The translations under genes and the position numbers were made by a program. This document shows, in pieces, positions 39,604-49,023 of a DNA stretch of 64,000 nt; within the stretch, counting starts at the first letter, position 1, and each line of letters starts with the position of its first letter. The stretch is from Aeromonas jandaei (GTDB lineage: Bacteria > Pseudomonadota > Gammaproteobacteria > Enterobacterales > Aeromonadaceae), in the NCBI RefSeq assembly GCF_037890695.1, contig NZ_CP149571.1:696001-760000 (forward strand), given 5' to 3'. The notes under the pieces are model-generated. The model searched no databases, had not been told where the DNA came from, and saw nothing but the letters and a program-made list of their open reading frames with translations.

Positions 39604-39983
39604 GCTTAACCCTCATTGGTATAAACAGGCGCATATAAAGAATTATCTTGCTACTGAATCAAGCAGCTAGATCTGGTTGGCTAAAAATATATTCCGCGCC
39701 TTACTACTTGAATGTATCCATAGCAAACCCAATAAAACCATATCAGATGCGAAAAAACTCATCGGTCAATTTTAGGCGTAGATCTGACAGGGGCACGCAC
39801 AATGAAAAGCATGAGACACTCGATCTTTTATGCCTGCCAACTCCTATCGCAGCAAGATCCAGACTTTATGGGGGAATGAGGGTTATCCGATGGAAAGTTG
39901 CGTTATATTGGTGGCCGATTAGCCAGTCTCATTCACCGTGGCCGCGCACGCGGGCCGCTGTTTCAACAAGATGGAGAGTGCTC
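39604..39983. other. Intergenic region upstream of the DUF1993 gene
   Basis: About 380 bases of mixed composition. It is open in the DUF1993 frame back to 39648, but this upstream part has no ribosome site and reads as random sequence. It contains promoters for both flanking divergent genes; no site is clear enough to name. Confidence 0.5.
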
Positions 39984-40484
39984 ATGAATCGCGATATCAC
40001 CGCCCAGTTCATCAAGATGCTGACCAATCTGGATCACTGTCTGGCCAAGGCCGAGGCCCACGCCGCGGTGAAGCAGTTCAACGTGGACAACTTCTTCGGC
40101 GATCGGCTGATCGTCGATATGCTGCCCTTCAGCAAGCAGGTGCTGATCTGCTGCGATTCGGCCCGCACCGTGGTGGCCACCGCCAGCCACAGCGAGCTGC
40201 CGGCCATGGGCGATGAGCCCAAAACCATCGCGGATCTGCGCGCCCATATCGGCAAGACCATCACCTATCTGCAAGGCAAGCTGGACGCGGACTACAGCCA
40301 GTATGCCAGCGGTCGCTACGTGCCCCACTGGGCGGGCGGCAAGGGGATGGATGGCCATACCTGCGTCCATGAGTACGGCATTCCCAACTTCTACTTCCAC
40401 CTCACCATGGCCTACGCCCTGCTGCGCCGCGCCGGGGTCGATCTCGGCAAGCGCGACTATCTGGGCGGGCTCAATATGCAATAA
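39984..40484 (+). CDS. DUF1993 family protein
   Basis: A 166-residue member of the DUF1993 family, thought to share the four-helix DinB-like fold. The ATG at 39984 follows GGAGAG. Typical features are the DRLIVDMLPFSKQVLICCDSA segment, TIADLRAHIGKTITYLQ, and the C-terminal HEYGIPNFYFHLTMAYALLRRAGVDLGKRDYLGG block that characterises the family. No catalytic role is known. It is a single gene with its own terminator. Confidence 0.85.
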   Translation: MNRDITAQFIKMLTNLDHCLAKAEAHAAVKQFNVDNFFGDRLIVDMLPFSKQVLICCDSARTVVATASHSELPAMGDEPKTIADLRAHIGKTITYLQGKLDADYSQYASGRYVPHWAGGKGMDGHTCVHEYGIPNFYFHLTMAYALLRRAGVDLGKRDYLGGLNMQ

Positions 40485-40505
40485 GGTCGCCCCGACCAGA
40501 ATGAG

Positions 40506-40536
40506 GAGAGCCTGCCATCTGGCAGGCTCTTTTTGT
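40506..40536 (+). terminator. Intrinsic terminator after the DUF1993 gene
   Basis: AGAGCCTGCC / GGCAGGCTCT stem with a four-base loop and a TTTTT run. Confidence 0.9.
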
Positions 40537-40583
40537 TGCAAGCGGCTGGCGCGCGGGGTGAATGTCCGGCCCGCCACCGGCCA

Positions 40584-41030
40584 TTAAGCGGGAATATCCG
40601 GCTCCACCAGCGCCACCAGCTGGGCCAGCGACTCCTGCCAGCCGAGATAGCACATCTCCAGCGGGATGGCGGCGGGGATCCCCTCCTGCACCACCGCCAG
40701 CTCGGTGCCGCAGCTCACCGCGGTCAGGATGATGGAGACATGGATCACCCCGGCGAGACCGGGCTCATCGAAGCGATCGGTGTAGCGGATCCGCTCGCCC
40801 GGCACCAGTTCAAGGTATTCGCCGCCGAAGGTCTGGCTATGGCCGCTGGCGAAGTTGGTGAAGGACATCCGGAACGAGCCGCCAACCCGGGCATCCAGAT
40901 GCTCCACCTGACAGGTAAAACCGTGGGGCGGCAGCCATTTGGCCAGCGCCTGCGCCTCGGTAAAGGCCCGATAGACCCGCATCGGCGGCGCCTTGATGAC
41001 GCGATGAAGTCGCACTGTTCCTGTTGTCAT
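40584..41030 (-). CDS. SRPBCC/AHSA1-type START-like domain protein
   Basis: A 148-residue helix-grip protein of the Aha1/SRPBCC group, with the opening VRLHRVIKAPPMRVYRAFTEAQALAKWLPPHGF, then GGSFRMSFTNFASGHSQTFGGEYLELVPGERIRYTDRF and the C-terminal long helix LGWQESLAQLVALV that closes the ligand cavity. The ATG at 41030 is selected for the GGAGGTG ribosome site; a longer frame to 41090 has none. Ligand unknown. It is oriented like the cupin gene upstream and may be co-transcribed. Confidence 0.88.
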   Translation of the reverse strand: MTTGTVRLHRVIKAPPMRVYRAFTEAQALAKWLPPHGFTCQVEHLDARVGGSFRMSFTNFASGHSQTFGGEYLELVPGERIRYTDRFDEPGLAGVIHVSIILTAVSCGTELAVVQEGIPAAIPLEMCYLGWQESLAQLVALVEPDIPA

Positions 41031-41109
41031 ATTCACCTCCTTGTTGGATTGAGTCCCAAAGGATAGTCGCCAGAGCGGGAAACGCCCCATCGGGCGGCAC
41101 TTCCCTGCG

Positions 41110-41622
41110 CTAGAAGGGGCCGTTGCTCTCGCGCAGCTTGTCGGGCAGGCCGTCGTGATCCCCCAGCTCGCGCGCGGGCACGTCGTCCCAGTTCAGCTTG
41201 CCGAGGGTGATGTTGCGCTCGGGGTGGACGGCGTAGTGGATGCGGTTATCCTCCCGTTCGGTGTCGCCGATGCAGAGCAGGCGGACAGTCTCTTCGGTGT
41301 TGTTGATAAAGGCGTGGGCCAGCCCGTCACCGGCCTTGAAGCCGACCGAATCGCCCGGTTGCAGCCGATAGAGCACGCCGTCGAGCCAGACATCTGGGGT
41401 GCCTTCCAGCACGTGGACGAACTCGTCCTCGGTCTTTTCGGCATGGGGCCAGCTGGTGCGGTGGCCGGGCTCGACGATCTCGTGGTGGATGCCGATGCGG
41501 CTGAAGCCAAAGTGCTTGCCGAGGGCGCAACCGCGCGACAGGGGCTCCTGACTGCCGGAGTAGTAGCGCGGCTCCTGCTCTTGCAGCTCGCTCCAGTGTT
41601 TGATGCAGGGGTGGCGGTTCAT
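41110..41622 (-). CDS. Cupin-domain protein
   Basis: A 170-residue single-domain cupin. The metal-binding motif is visible as HHEIVEPGHRTSWPHAEKTEDEFVHVLEG, with the second motif PGDSVGFKAGDGLAHAFIN. Members of this group include sugar-modifying and quercetinase-like proteins, so no substrate is assigned. It precedes the SRPBCC gene on the same strand by 80 bases. Confidence 0.85.
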   Translation of the reverse strand: MNRHPCIKHWSELQEQEPRYYSGSQEPLSRGCALGKHFGFSRIGIHHEIVEPGHRTSWPHAEKTEDEFVHVLEGTPDVWLDGVLYRLQPGDSVGFKAGDGLAHAFINNTEETVRLLCIGDTEREDNRIHYAVHPERNITLGKLNWDDVPARELGDHDGLPDKLRESNGPF

Positions 41623-41802
41623 AGTGGTTCCTTATGCTATGAGGCTGACTCGGGAAGGGTCATCCTAACTGCCAAAATGCGGGGGAGAAAAGCAGAAATC
41701 GGTCGGCCCGTTGCACAGCGGATGGTGTGGCGGCGGACTCGGCAACGGGTTGATCGCCCTGCTGGCAAGGGCTGCGAGCCATGGCAGCGCCCCGCCTGCG
41801 GG

Positions 41803-41831
41803 CCAAAAAAGAGGGAGCCGCTGGCTCCCCT
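41803..41831 (-). terminator. Intrinsic terminator of the DUF3313 lipoprotein gene
   Basis: GAGGGAGCC / GGCTCCCCTC stem; the minus strand continues with TTTTTTGG, 30 bases after the lipoprotein stop. Confidence 0.85.
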
Positions 41832-41861
41832 CTCGATGATGTCGGTGCTTACTTGCCGAGC

Positions 41862-42527
41862 CTACTTGCCAAGATTGTCGGCCAGCTGTTTGGCGCGGTT
41901 GGCCGCCCACTGGTCGATCATCTTCTCCATCTCCTCGGCGGTGATGGGCGAATCCTTGTGAGTTGTATCCGGGGTCTCGCGGGCATCCATCACCCGCACC
42001 AGCAGCTTGCCGCTCTGGGAGTCGAGCAGCTGGGCCATGCTGCCCACCTTGAGCAGGTAGGGCTCCTTGCCAATCACTTCGCGGGTGACGTTGATGGCGA
42101 TCTTGGCCGGCATCAGGTCACGCAGTTTCGGGTCGGGGCGGGTCAGGTCGAAGTTGGTGACAGCAGCCTGGATCCGCATCACTTTCGGGCCGGGGGCGGT
42201 GGCAATCTTGACGCCGTGCTTGATCAGTTCGCTCTGGAACTTGTCGTGGTAGTAGCGGCCAATCTGGTTCTGTTCGTTGGCGGTCAGCAGATACCACTGG
42301 CCATTCTCCTGCCGGATAAACTGGAGCGGATCGAGCAGCACCTCATTGTATTGGCGCAGATCAACGCCCGGCTCCTTGTAGACCCGCTGGTTGGGGTTGC
42401 TCTCGTTCGGCTGGAAGGCGCTGAAGGGAACAGTTTGCAGCGACTGCAAGCTGTAGGAGACCTGATTTTTTACGGCGCAGCCGCCCAGAAGGGCCGCCGC
42501 CATGGCAACCATCACGACCTTTTTCAT
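41862..42527 (-). CDS. DUF3313-type lipoprotein
   Basis: A 221-residue predicted lipoprotein. The signal MKKVVMVAMAAALLGGC carries lipobox Leu-Gly-Gly-Cys17 with Ala at +2, consistent with the outer membrane. The body matches the DUF3313 family: YKEPGVDLRQYNEVLLDPLQF, GRYYHDKFQSELIKHGVKIATAPGPKVMRIQAAVTNFDL and a C-terminal EEMEKMIDQWAANRAKQLAD helix. The start at 42527 is supported by GGAGCA upstream; the frame is open to 42575 but that would displace the signal. Function unknown. Confidence 0.88.
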   Translation of the reverse strand: MKKVVMVAMAAALLGGCAVKNQVSYSLQSLQTVPFSAFQPNESNPNQRVYKEPGVDLRQYNEVLLDPLQFIRQENGQWYLLTANEQNQIGRYYHDKFQSELIKHGVKIATAPGPKVMRIQAAVTNFDLTRPDPKLRDLMPAKIAINVTREVIGKEPYLLKVGSMAQLLDSQSGKLLVRVMDARETPDTTHKDSPITAEEMEKMIDQWAANRAKQLADNLGK

Positions 42528-42756
42528 ATTTGCTCCTGCATTGACCGATTGTTTTTGCTGTGGATTTTGCTCCACACGGCGGGCGATCCCGTGCTGGTTG
42601 CCTCCGATTCACCCAGAGAAATACCCTATTTCCCCCCTCTCTCACAAGCGCCATCTACCGAATGTTCAGGCGCCATCCAAGTTGTCATACGGAAATGGGG
42701 GAAATGTCCACAATCGGAGCTGGGAGATGGGGGACGGATCCCCCACCTCCTCTCTG

Positions 42757-43392
42757 TCAGGCGATAAGCTCGACGCCCATGCTGGCCAGAATGGAGAGGC
42801 TCACCGTCGCAAACAACACGCCGGTGACCAGATTGAGTGGCCGCTGCACCCGTTGCAGCAGTTGCTGGGCGCGGGAGGTGGAGAGGCTCCACGCCAGCAT
42901 GCCGAACCAGCAGACCGAGATGATAAAGAGCTCGACCACCAGCAGGCTGCGGGCCACTCCATCCACCTCTGGTGACACCATGGCCGCCAGCATGCCGATA
43001 AAGAACACCAGCGCCTTGGGGTTGAGCAGGTTGGTGGCGATACCGGCGCGCACGCCCTTGCCCCAACCGCGCAGTTCGTTGGCAGCACTCTGCATCACGG
43101 CGCTGCTCTGCTGGCGAGCCGCCATCAGGGCGCCCCAGCCCAGCCAGCCCAGATAGAGGGCGCCACCGCACTTGATCACCATAAACAGCATGGGGTTGTT
43201 GGCGATCAGCATGCTGATGCCGGTCAGGCTCAGGGTGGCATGCACCATGATAGCCAGCGAGATGCCAAGCGCCGCGCCAAGGGCGGTCGGCCGGTGCAGG
43301 CTGGTGCGCAGGATCAGGGCAAAATCGGGGCCGGGGCTGGCCAGCCCAATCAGGTGCATAAGGCCAAGGGTTAAGAAAAGACTGGTCAGCAT
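42757..43392 (-). CDS. LysE/RhtB-family amino-acid exporter
   Basis: Inner-membrane exporter of amino acids or derivatives, 211 residues, about six membrane helices. The family N-terminal motif LMHLIGLASPGPDFALILRTSL is intact, followed by GALYLGWLGWGALMA and the internal NLLNPKALVFFIGMLAAMV block. The start at 43392 is the Met directly before the first helix. A GC hairpin (GTGGGGGATCC-type, 42724-42745) lies beyond the stop. The AraC regulator encoded 40 bases upstream on the same strand is its probable controller. Confidence 0.92.
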   Translation of the reverse strand: MLTSLFLTLGLMHLIGLASPGPDFALILRTSLHRPTALGAALGISLAIMVHATLSLTGISMLIANNPMLFMVIKCGGALYLGWLGWGALMAARQQSSAVMQSAANELRGWGKGVRAGIATNLLNPKALVFFIGMLAAMVSPEVDGVARSLLVVELFIISVCWFGMLAWSLSTSRAQQLLQRVQRPLNLVTGVLFATVSLSILASMGVELIA

Positions 43393-43432
43393 AGCAACTC
43401 TCAAAAAAGTGATATGCCGCCAGCATGGCGGA

Positions 43433-44254
43433 TCAGAGGGGCGTCCGGCTTGTAAAAGATTGCATCTGGGCACGAAATTCGGCGGGGGTCAGGCCAAAAG
43501 CCTGACGAAAACCGTGGTGGAAGTGGCTCTGGTCGAAGAAACCGACCGCCAGCGCCACCTCGCTTACCGCCATGCCGCTAGCCAACAGCCGCTTGCCCTG
43601 CTCCAGCCGCAGTCGCTTGAGCCAGGCGTAGGGCGTCATGCCGCTGCGCTTCTTGAACTGGCGCAGAAAGGCGAAGCGATCGAGACCGACCAGCCCCGCC
43701 AGCTCCTCCAGCGAGTGAGGCTCGTCGAGCCGGGCCAGCAGATAATCGCGCAGATAGCGCAGTTGGGGATCGGCCAGCTGGTGCACTTCGGGCGCCAGTT
43801 GCAGCAATTCCCCGAGCAAAGCGAGCAGCTGCCCCTCGATCAGCAGGCCATCGGCCTGCGGGTTGTCGAGGTAGCTGTGCAGCTGGGCAAAGCCCTGATA
43901 GAGGTCGGGCCGGCTCTGCAACCCCTTGTCGAAGAAGGGCTCCGGCTGATCGGGCAGCCAGAGGGAGAGCTGCTGCGGATCGATGGCAAAGACCCGCACT
44001 TCGTACCCTTCCGGCAGCAGGCTGAGGCCGTCGTGCACTTCGTCCGGGTTGACGGTCGACAGCTCACCGCGCACCAGGGTGTGGCTGTTTCCCTTGTGGA
44101 TAAACTTCTGGCCACCCCGCTGCACCAGCCCGATATGGTAGTCGAGATGGACATGGCGGCCATAGCTGAACGCCCGATGATGGGAGTGTGACAGCTCGAC
44201 CCCCGGCAGGTGCGGGGATTGCCAGTAGCGGATAAGGGAATCAGTAGTACTCAT
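43433..44254 (-). CDS. AraC-family transcriptional regulator
   Basis: A 273-residue regulator with an N-terminal cupin-like sensing domain (HSHHRAFSYGRHVHLDYHIGLVQRGGQKF) and a C-terminal pair of helix-turn-helix motifs: SLEELAGLVGLDRFAFLRQFKKRSGMTPYAWLKRLRLEQGKRLL, then MAVSEVALAVGFFDQSHFHHGFRQAFGLTPAEFR. This class is commonly encoded beside LysE exporters, and the exporter follows here 40 bases later on the same strand. The effector is unknown. Confidence 0.92.
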   Translation of the reverse strand: MSTTDSLIRYWQSPHLPGVELSHSHHRAFSYGRHVHLDYHIGLVQRGGQKFIHKGNSHTLVRGELSTVNPDEVHDGLSLLPEGYEVRVFAIDPQQLSLWLPDQPEPFFDKGLQSRPDLYQGFAQLHSYLDNPQADGLLIEGQLLALLGELLQLAPEVHQLADPQLRYLRDYLLARLDEPHSLEELAGLVGLDRFAFLRQFKKRSGMTPYAWLKRLRLEQGKRLLASGMAVSEVALAVGFFDQSHFHHGFRQAFGLTPAEFRAQMQSFTSRTPL

Positions 44255-44407
44255 GGGCTATAGATACACCGCAAGCAAGCTGGAGAGCTTGTAGATTATT
44301 GCATTCCGGCCGCGCGGTTGCAGCTGGCTCGACGTCTGCCGGGGCAAGCCCGCAATCCATCAGCTACTCTGGCGAACAGCAACCCGCCTGACTGGTGCCG
44401 TAAATAG

Positions 44408-44434
44408 CGAAGGGAGGCATCACGCCTCCCTTCG
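44408..44434. terminator. Palindromic hairpin downstream of the membrane glycosyltransferase
   Basis: Perfect 11-base arms CGAAGGGAGGC / GCCTCCCTTCG with a five-base loop, 18 bases after the glycosyltransferase stop (minus strand). The following T run is weak. Confidence 0.75.
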
Positions 44435-44452
44435 TCTGATCGCACGACCCCG

Positions 44453-45781
44453 TTACTTGGGTTGCAACTTCATCTCCTGCAGATACTCCTGCACCTGCAG
44501 CTTGTAGTCCGCCTGATAGGAGAACTTGGTGCTGTCGCTCGCCGCAATCAGGTTGACCGCGGTGCAGAACAGGGTGGCCGCCAGCAGCCCCTTGCCAACC
44601 CACTGCGGGTAACGACGGCTCCAGCGCACCAGCAGCAGCAGGATCGGGAACAATGCGTAGGGGAAGATCAGCATCAGGTGCCAGTAGTTGAAGATGATGG
44701 GCGACAGAGCCGCACTCACCAGCACCGCCAGCACCGCCGCCAGCGCATAGAGGCCGAGCCAGCTCTCGCCATCTACTGGCGCACGGTCGCTGCGCAGCAG
44801 ACGCGGCTTGAGTTCGCGCCACAGCTGCCAGTTGGCTTTGGCCGCCAGCAGCACAGTTGCGGAACCCACGCCGTAAATCACGATGCGCCACAGCCAGATC
44901 GCTGCCATCTGCAGATATTCGTGGCCTGCCAGCCAGATGAACTGGGTGTCGTTGACCAGCTTGCTGGCAAACAGCCAGGAGCCGTAACGAAGCCAGTAGA
45001 GCACCGATTTCAGCACCGGATAGACATGCACCAGCCCCCAGCCGATATAGCGCTGACGCGCCTCGGGATCGACATTCTGGGTGATGTGGCTATTGCTCAT
45101 CACTTCCATCGCGTAAGGGATCAGGGAGGCACCGATCAACAGGGCAGCCACCACCACCCCGCTCCAGCTCACCTTGAGGATGCGGCGCCAGAAGAGGTAA
45201 GTGGACATCACCGCCAGCAGCGGCCAGGAGTAGTGCAGCTGCATCGCCATGCCGATGGCCAGCAGGTGGACGATCATGTGCCAGAAGGAGGCCCGCTCGC
45301 GCATATGCCAGGCAGACCAGCAGTGCATGGCCGAGAAGAGGAACAGATAGGAGGGGTTGTAGAGCAGACTCTCGTACTGGAACCAGGGGTTGAGCCAGCA
45401 GAGCACCAGAAACAGCAGGCGCACCTTGCTATTCAATACATGGTCATCAAACACCTGACGGATCACCGCATCAAACAGCAGGAACCCGACCAGCCGCATC
45501 GCCAGCAGCAGCGCCATGGGTGCATAGGGAGAGTCCCACAGCAGCAGCGGCCCACCAATCAGCCAGGCCGACAAGCTGCCCGGCACATTGCCCACCGCAC
45601 TCGCGGCATTGCCATAGCTGAGCCAGACCCCCTCATAAGCCCCTAGGTAACCCTTGTAGAGCATCTGGGTCTGATCGCCGGTGAGGAGTTGCAACTGGAA
45701 GAAAATCAGGGAGATCAGCAGCCCGACAAATATACAGGCCGCGAATAATGCGTTATGGTAGCGCCCACTAAGACCAATCAT
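44453..45781 (-). CDS. Putative membrane glycosyltransferase (GT-C/PMT-like), LPS core locus
   Basis: A 442-residue polytopic protein with roughly ten membrane helices, resembling in layout the GT-C superfamily of lipid-linked sugar transferases (first periplasmic loop with acidic residues after helix 1, GDQTQMLYKGYLGAYEGVWLSYGN). The ATG at 45781 has AGGTG upstream; a GTG at 45829 without a good site would add 16 residues. It lies at the edge of the LPS core gene cluster and is divergent from a GT4 gene. Sugar and acceptor are unknown. Confidence 0.75.
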   Translation of the reverse strand: MIGLSGRYHNALFAACIFVGLLISLIFFQLQLLTGDQTQMLYKGYLGAYEGVWLSYGNAASAVGNVPGSLSAWLIGGPLLLWDSPYAPMALLLAMRLVGFLLFDAVIRQVFDDHVLNSKVRLLFLVLCWLNPWFQYESLLYNPSYLFLFSAMHCWSAWHMRERASFWHMIVHLLAIGMAMQLHYSWPLLAVMSTYLFWRRILKVSWSGVVVAALLIGASLIPYAMEVMSNSHITQNVDPEARQRYIGWGLVHVYPVLKSVLYWLRYGSWLFASKLVNDTQFIWLAGHEYLQMAAIWLWRIVIYGVGSATVLLAAKANWQLWRELKPRLLRSDRAPVDGESWLGLYALAAVLAVLVSAALSPIIFNYWHLMLIFPYALFPILLLLVRWSRRYPQWVGKGLLAATLFCTAVNLIAASDSTKFSYQADYKLQVQEYLQEMKLQPK

Positions 45782-45900
45782 TGATCCACACCTATTGAAA
45801 AAATTGCTAACGACTTTAACAGTTGCCACCTGATTTTGCTCGTTTACGATTCACATTTTTAGTAGATTTACCAGTCAGTTATGAGACCTGCGGAGCAGTT

Positions 45901-46962
45901 ATGACCCCACCAGTTAAAAAGTTCCTATTTATTGTTGAAGACTTGTATGGTGGTGGTGCTGAAAAGGTTCTGCTTAATACCGCATCATTGCTAAAAGATG
46001 CCGGTGCCGATGTTACCTTGTTTACCTTGCGGGAAAAAATAGATCATACGCTGCCTGATAATATCTATCCGATTAATCTTGGCATTGTCACAAAACTGAC
46101 TAAAGCCATATCCAATATTGCGGTTGAAAAAATACAAGCATCTCTTATCTTGAAAAAAGTCAAAGAGATCTCGCCTGACGTAATTATATCATGCTCATGT
46201 GACAAAATTACCAGACACCTACCTGGTACACTGAACATTTATTACTGGATCCACGGAAATGTCACCGGCTTTGCCAAAGACAACGCAAAAGGTTATGGAA
46301 AATTCAAACGCTTTTATAACGGAAAAAAATTAATATGCGTATCTCGTGGCATAGCTGATGATATTTTAAAAAATGTAAAAGCCACCCCTAAATCGTGCCA
46401 GGTTATCTACAATCCGTTTGATATCGATAAAATTCAGGCATTGGCCGATGAGCCTTTCAGCAAGCCATTCGACAAGTACTTTATCCATGTCGGCACCTTC
46501 GAAGAGAGAAAACGCCACGATCGTCTCTTGCAGGCATATCAGCTAAGCGGCGTTGACACGCCACTCGTCCTGATGGGCAAAGGGGATCTACGTCCAAAAA
46601 TAGAATCAATGATCGAAGAAATGAACCTTGCCAGCAAGGTGAAAATTATCAATTTTCAGAAGAATCCCTATCCCTATATAAAGGCCGCCCAAGCACTTAT
46701 CCTGACATCAGATGCAGAAGGGCTGCCAACAGTACTAATTGAAGCACTCATCTGCCATACGCCAGTGATCAGCGTGGATTGTCCGTCTGGGCCTGCGGAG
46801 ATCATCACCTCTGATATAGAAAAATATTTAGTTCCTTTAGATGATCTTCATAAACTAGCCTTGGCTATTTCTGATATGGATTACTACCGTGCTATTATAA
46901 ATGGCGACTTATATAAAGCGTTCTCTAAAAAAGAAACAATCACTACTTTTATGGCTCTATAA
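45901..46962 (+). CDS. Glycosyltransferase family 4, LPS core locus
   Basis: A 353-residue GT-B-fold retaining glycosyltransferase. The N-terminal Rossmann domain begins KKFLFIVEDLYGGGAEKVLLNTASLL. The C-terminal nucleotide-sugar domain has HVGTFEERKRHDRLLQAYQ, LVLMGKGDLRPKIESMI and the catalytic EX7E-type block SDAEGLPTVLIEALICHTPVIS. It is on the opposite strand to the rest of the core locus and is markedly AT-rich, suggesting replacement by transfer. It ends at a perfect bidirectional hairpin. The sugar added is unknown. Confidence 0.88.
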   Translation: MTPPVKKFLFIVEDLYGGGAEKVLLNTASLLKDAGADVTLFTLREKIDHTLPDNIYPINLGIVTKLTKAISNIAVEKIQASLILKKVKEISPDVIISCSCDKITRHLPGTLNIYYWIHGNVTGFAKDNAKGYGKFKRFYNGKKLICVSRGIADDILKNVKATPKSCQVIYNPFDIDKIQALADEPFSKPFDKYFIHVGTFEERKRHDRLLQAYQLSGVDTPLVLMGKGDLRPKIESMIEEMNLASKVKIINFQKNPYPYIKAAQALILTSDAEGLPTVLIEALICHTPVISVDCPSGPAEIITSDIEKYLVPLDDLHKLALAISDMDYYRAIINGDLYKAFSKKETITTFMAL

Positions 46963-46994
46963 AAATGGTGATTTATATTAAAATCACCATTTTT
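46961..46994. terminator. Bidirectional terminator between convergent GT4 and GT25 genes
   Basis: Perfect 14-base stem AAAAATGGTGATTT / AAATCACCATTTTT with a six-base loop; a T run on either strand. The left arm overlaps the GT4 stop codon. Confidence 0.92.
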
Positions 46995-47007
46995 AGTTAA
47001 AAAACAA

Positions 47008-47766
47008 TCAACGCCGCGAATTTTTAATATAGATAACAAGATTAAATAAATAGCTTAATAAATCGCCGCGAAAACGAAATACCTCCTTTCTCGCTCTCGA
47101 AAATAGAGAGCGTTTTCCTTTATTTTCTCGTTCAGAATATCCAATTTCAGATGGTAAGTCTGTTTGCAATACGATCGGTGGCTCAATACCATAGTCACAA
47201 ACTCCATGAATATGTTCACTATCCATATAGTCATCCACTGGCCACCACCAGGACTCTGAATAATTTAGAAATTTTTCCGTAGCAGCAGGGGACAACGCGT
47301 ATCCGTGACAGCAACTCGGCCCTCTCAAATACTTGACGAGTGAATAACCTTCTACTCCACTAAGATGTTGCATAAAATAATATGCGCCAAATATTGGCAT
47401 CTTTTTTAGTGGCCCTCGCCCTAATCGAACATAACTATAATGTGATAAAATATCATCGAGTTCTTTGACAAAATTTAAAAACGAATCAGAAAAATCTACA
47501 TCATCCTCTAAAATTAATATCGGCTCATTTAATAAAACACACTTTTCCCACAATGCTCTATGACTTGAAAAACAGCCTCTTTCACCCAGAGTTAGTGAAT
47601 GCCCCTTCTCTTTTATCCTTTGTTTATCATCATATCCTGGAGTTTTATCTACACGACCATCCACTGCAGAGAAAAACTCAAATGCAATACCTAAATCAGA
47701 TAAATGCTTTGTGATCCGCTCTCTACGCTCACTGGAACGTTCCAGACTAACAACATATATATTCAT
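47008..47766 (-). CDS. Glycosyltransferase family 25 (LPS core)
   Basis: A 252-residue cytoplasmic transferase of the LgtB/LpsA class, often adding galactose to LPS outer core. The family opening NIYVVSLERSSERRERITKHL is present, with FEFFSAVDGR, LTLGERGCFSSHRALWEKCV and the metal-binding ILEDDVDFS (DXD-like EDD) motif. It starts one base inside the waaL stop (TAATG), so the two are coupled. AT-rich like its neighbours. Confidence 0.88.
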   Translation of the reverse strand: MNIYVVSLERSSERRERITKHLSDLGIAFEFFSAVDGRVDKTPGYDDKQRIKEKGHSLTLGERGCFSSHRALWEKCVLLNEPILILEDDVDFSDSFLNFVKELDDILSHYSYVRLGRGPLKKMPIFGAYYFMQHLSGVEGYSLVKYLRGPSCCHGYALSPAATEKFLNYSESWWWPVDDYMDSEHIHGVCDYGIEPPIVLQTDLPSEIGYSERENKGKRSLFSRARKEVFRFRGDLLSYLFNLVIYIKNSRR

Positions 47767-49010
47767 TAATGATTCCCATCATCCATTGAAACTGATAGCG
47801 CCAATACTAAAGAGAAGACAAAAAACGAGATACCTGAATTGTGAGAAAAATAGGCTTGGCTAAGATGATAGTCAGCTGTTGTCAAACAAGTGACAATAAC
47901 GAGGACACCTCCACTATATGCAAGAGACTCTTGCGCCATAATAGAAAATCTTTTCTTCACCAAGATGATCGGAACACACAGCATGGCTATCAGTACTAAT
48001 AACCCTATAATTCCACGTTTTGCCATCTCTTCAAGATATTGGTTATGGGCGTGATAGTTAAAGTTATATATGAAATTAGTGATTTTATTTTCTTTTAATT
48101 GTTGTTTTTGTGACTCACGCAGACCATCTTGTCCCCATCCGAAAAATGGTTTTTCCTTAAAAGAGTCCCATGCACTTCTCCACAACTGGAATCGAATACC
48201 TAGAGATGTATCCAAGTTAGTACCATCTACGTATTGTTCTATATCAGTTTTCGCAGCATCAAATCTCTTCAACATTCCAGTTTGAGGCGCAAGTACCATG
48301 GCGATGATAATAAAAAGCAAACACAACAACCCTTTTCTTTCATTGCTCGCAATCAAATTTCTGTAAAGCATTAATATCGAAAAAATAACGACTGGAAGTA
48401 ATATCCACCCCCCCCTAGAACCAGACAAAAAACTACCAATCAGACCAGATATTGCACCAATCATATAAAAGAAAGAGTAATTATAAAATTTATTCGCCCT
48501 AGACCAAAAATAACCACATAAACAAAAAAGACCGAGAGACATGCTAATGTTTCCGGACTGTATAGGTATTGAATAAAATTCGAATGCTCGCTCATATCCG
48601 AGATAGAATTTATCGTAAATTGCGATACAGGCTGCTATTAACGCACCACAAGCGAACCCACAAAGCAAAACTTCCAACTTAACTTTATGTCTAGCAAGTG
48701 TAGGAATTACTAGAGCAGCCATTAATGCCCGACTTGGCCTATCTAATTGGCTAAATGAACTACCATCGAAAATAACAGATATTAAAAAAAGAACGAAATA
48801 TGATAAAAGCAATGATGCAATTATTTTATGTTCTTTCTCCATCGCAGAGAGGTAATCTTTACGCCAAAAGACAAAAAGACTTACAACCGCAAGCAAAGCT
48901 GGACCATACGAGTACCCACTTGGGACAGCAAGAGCCAGAGCACCAAATAAAAAAGCAGATGCTTGCACCATAAAAGGCACGAACTTCTCTTTACTAAATA
49001 AAACCATCAT
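47766..49010 (-). CDS. waaL: O-antigen ligase-like membrane protein (WaaL/Wzy_C family)
   Basis: Probable ligase that joins O-antigen to the lipid A-core in the periplasm. The 414-residue product has about eleven membrane segments, the Wzy_C-domain signature GLIGSFLSGSRGGWILLPVVI, and the large periplasmic loop with FFGWGQDGLRE and NYHAHNQYLEEMAKRGIIGLLVL, including the conserved catalytic His. Tandem ATGs at 49010 and 49007 follow AGGAA; a longer upstream frame runs antisense-like through the deacetylase end and is rejected. The symbol is by role; polymerase versus ligase cannot be separated by sequence alone. Confidence 0.82.
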   Translation of the reverse strand: MMVLFSKEKFVPFMVQASAFLFGALALAVPSGYSYGPALLAVVSLFVFWRKDYLSAMEKEHKIIASLLLSYFVLFLISVIFDGSSFSQLDRPSRALMAALVIPTLARHKVKLEVLLCGFACGALIAACIAIYDKFYLGYERAFEFYSIPIQSGNISMSLGLFCLCGYFWSRANKFYNYSFFYMIGAISGLIGSFLSGSRGGWILLPVVIFSILMLYRNLIASNERKGLLCLLFIIIAMVLAPQTGMLKRFDAAKTDIEQYVDGTNLDTSLGIRFQLWRSAWDSFKEKPFFGWGQDGLRESQKQQLKENKITNFIYNFNYHAHNQYLEEMAKRGIIGLLVLIAMLCVPIILVKKRFSIMAQESLAYSGGVLVIVTCLTTADYHLSQAYFSHNSGISFFVFSLVLALSVSMDDGNH

Positions 49011-49023
49011 TATTTCCTGCATC

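Noticed and set aside
39648..39983. N-terminal extension of the DUF1993 frame
   Set aside because: The family begins at the ATG at 39984, which has a good ribosome site; the upstream residues look random.
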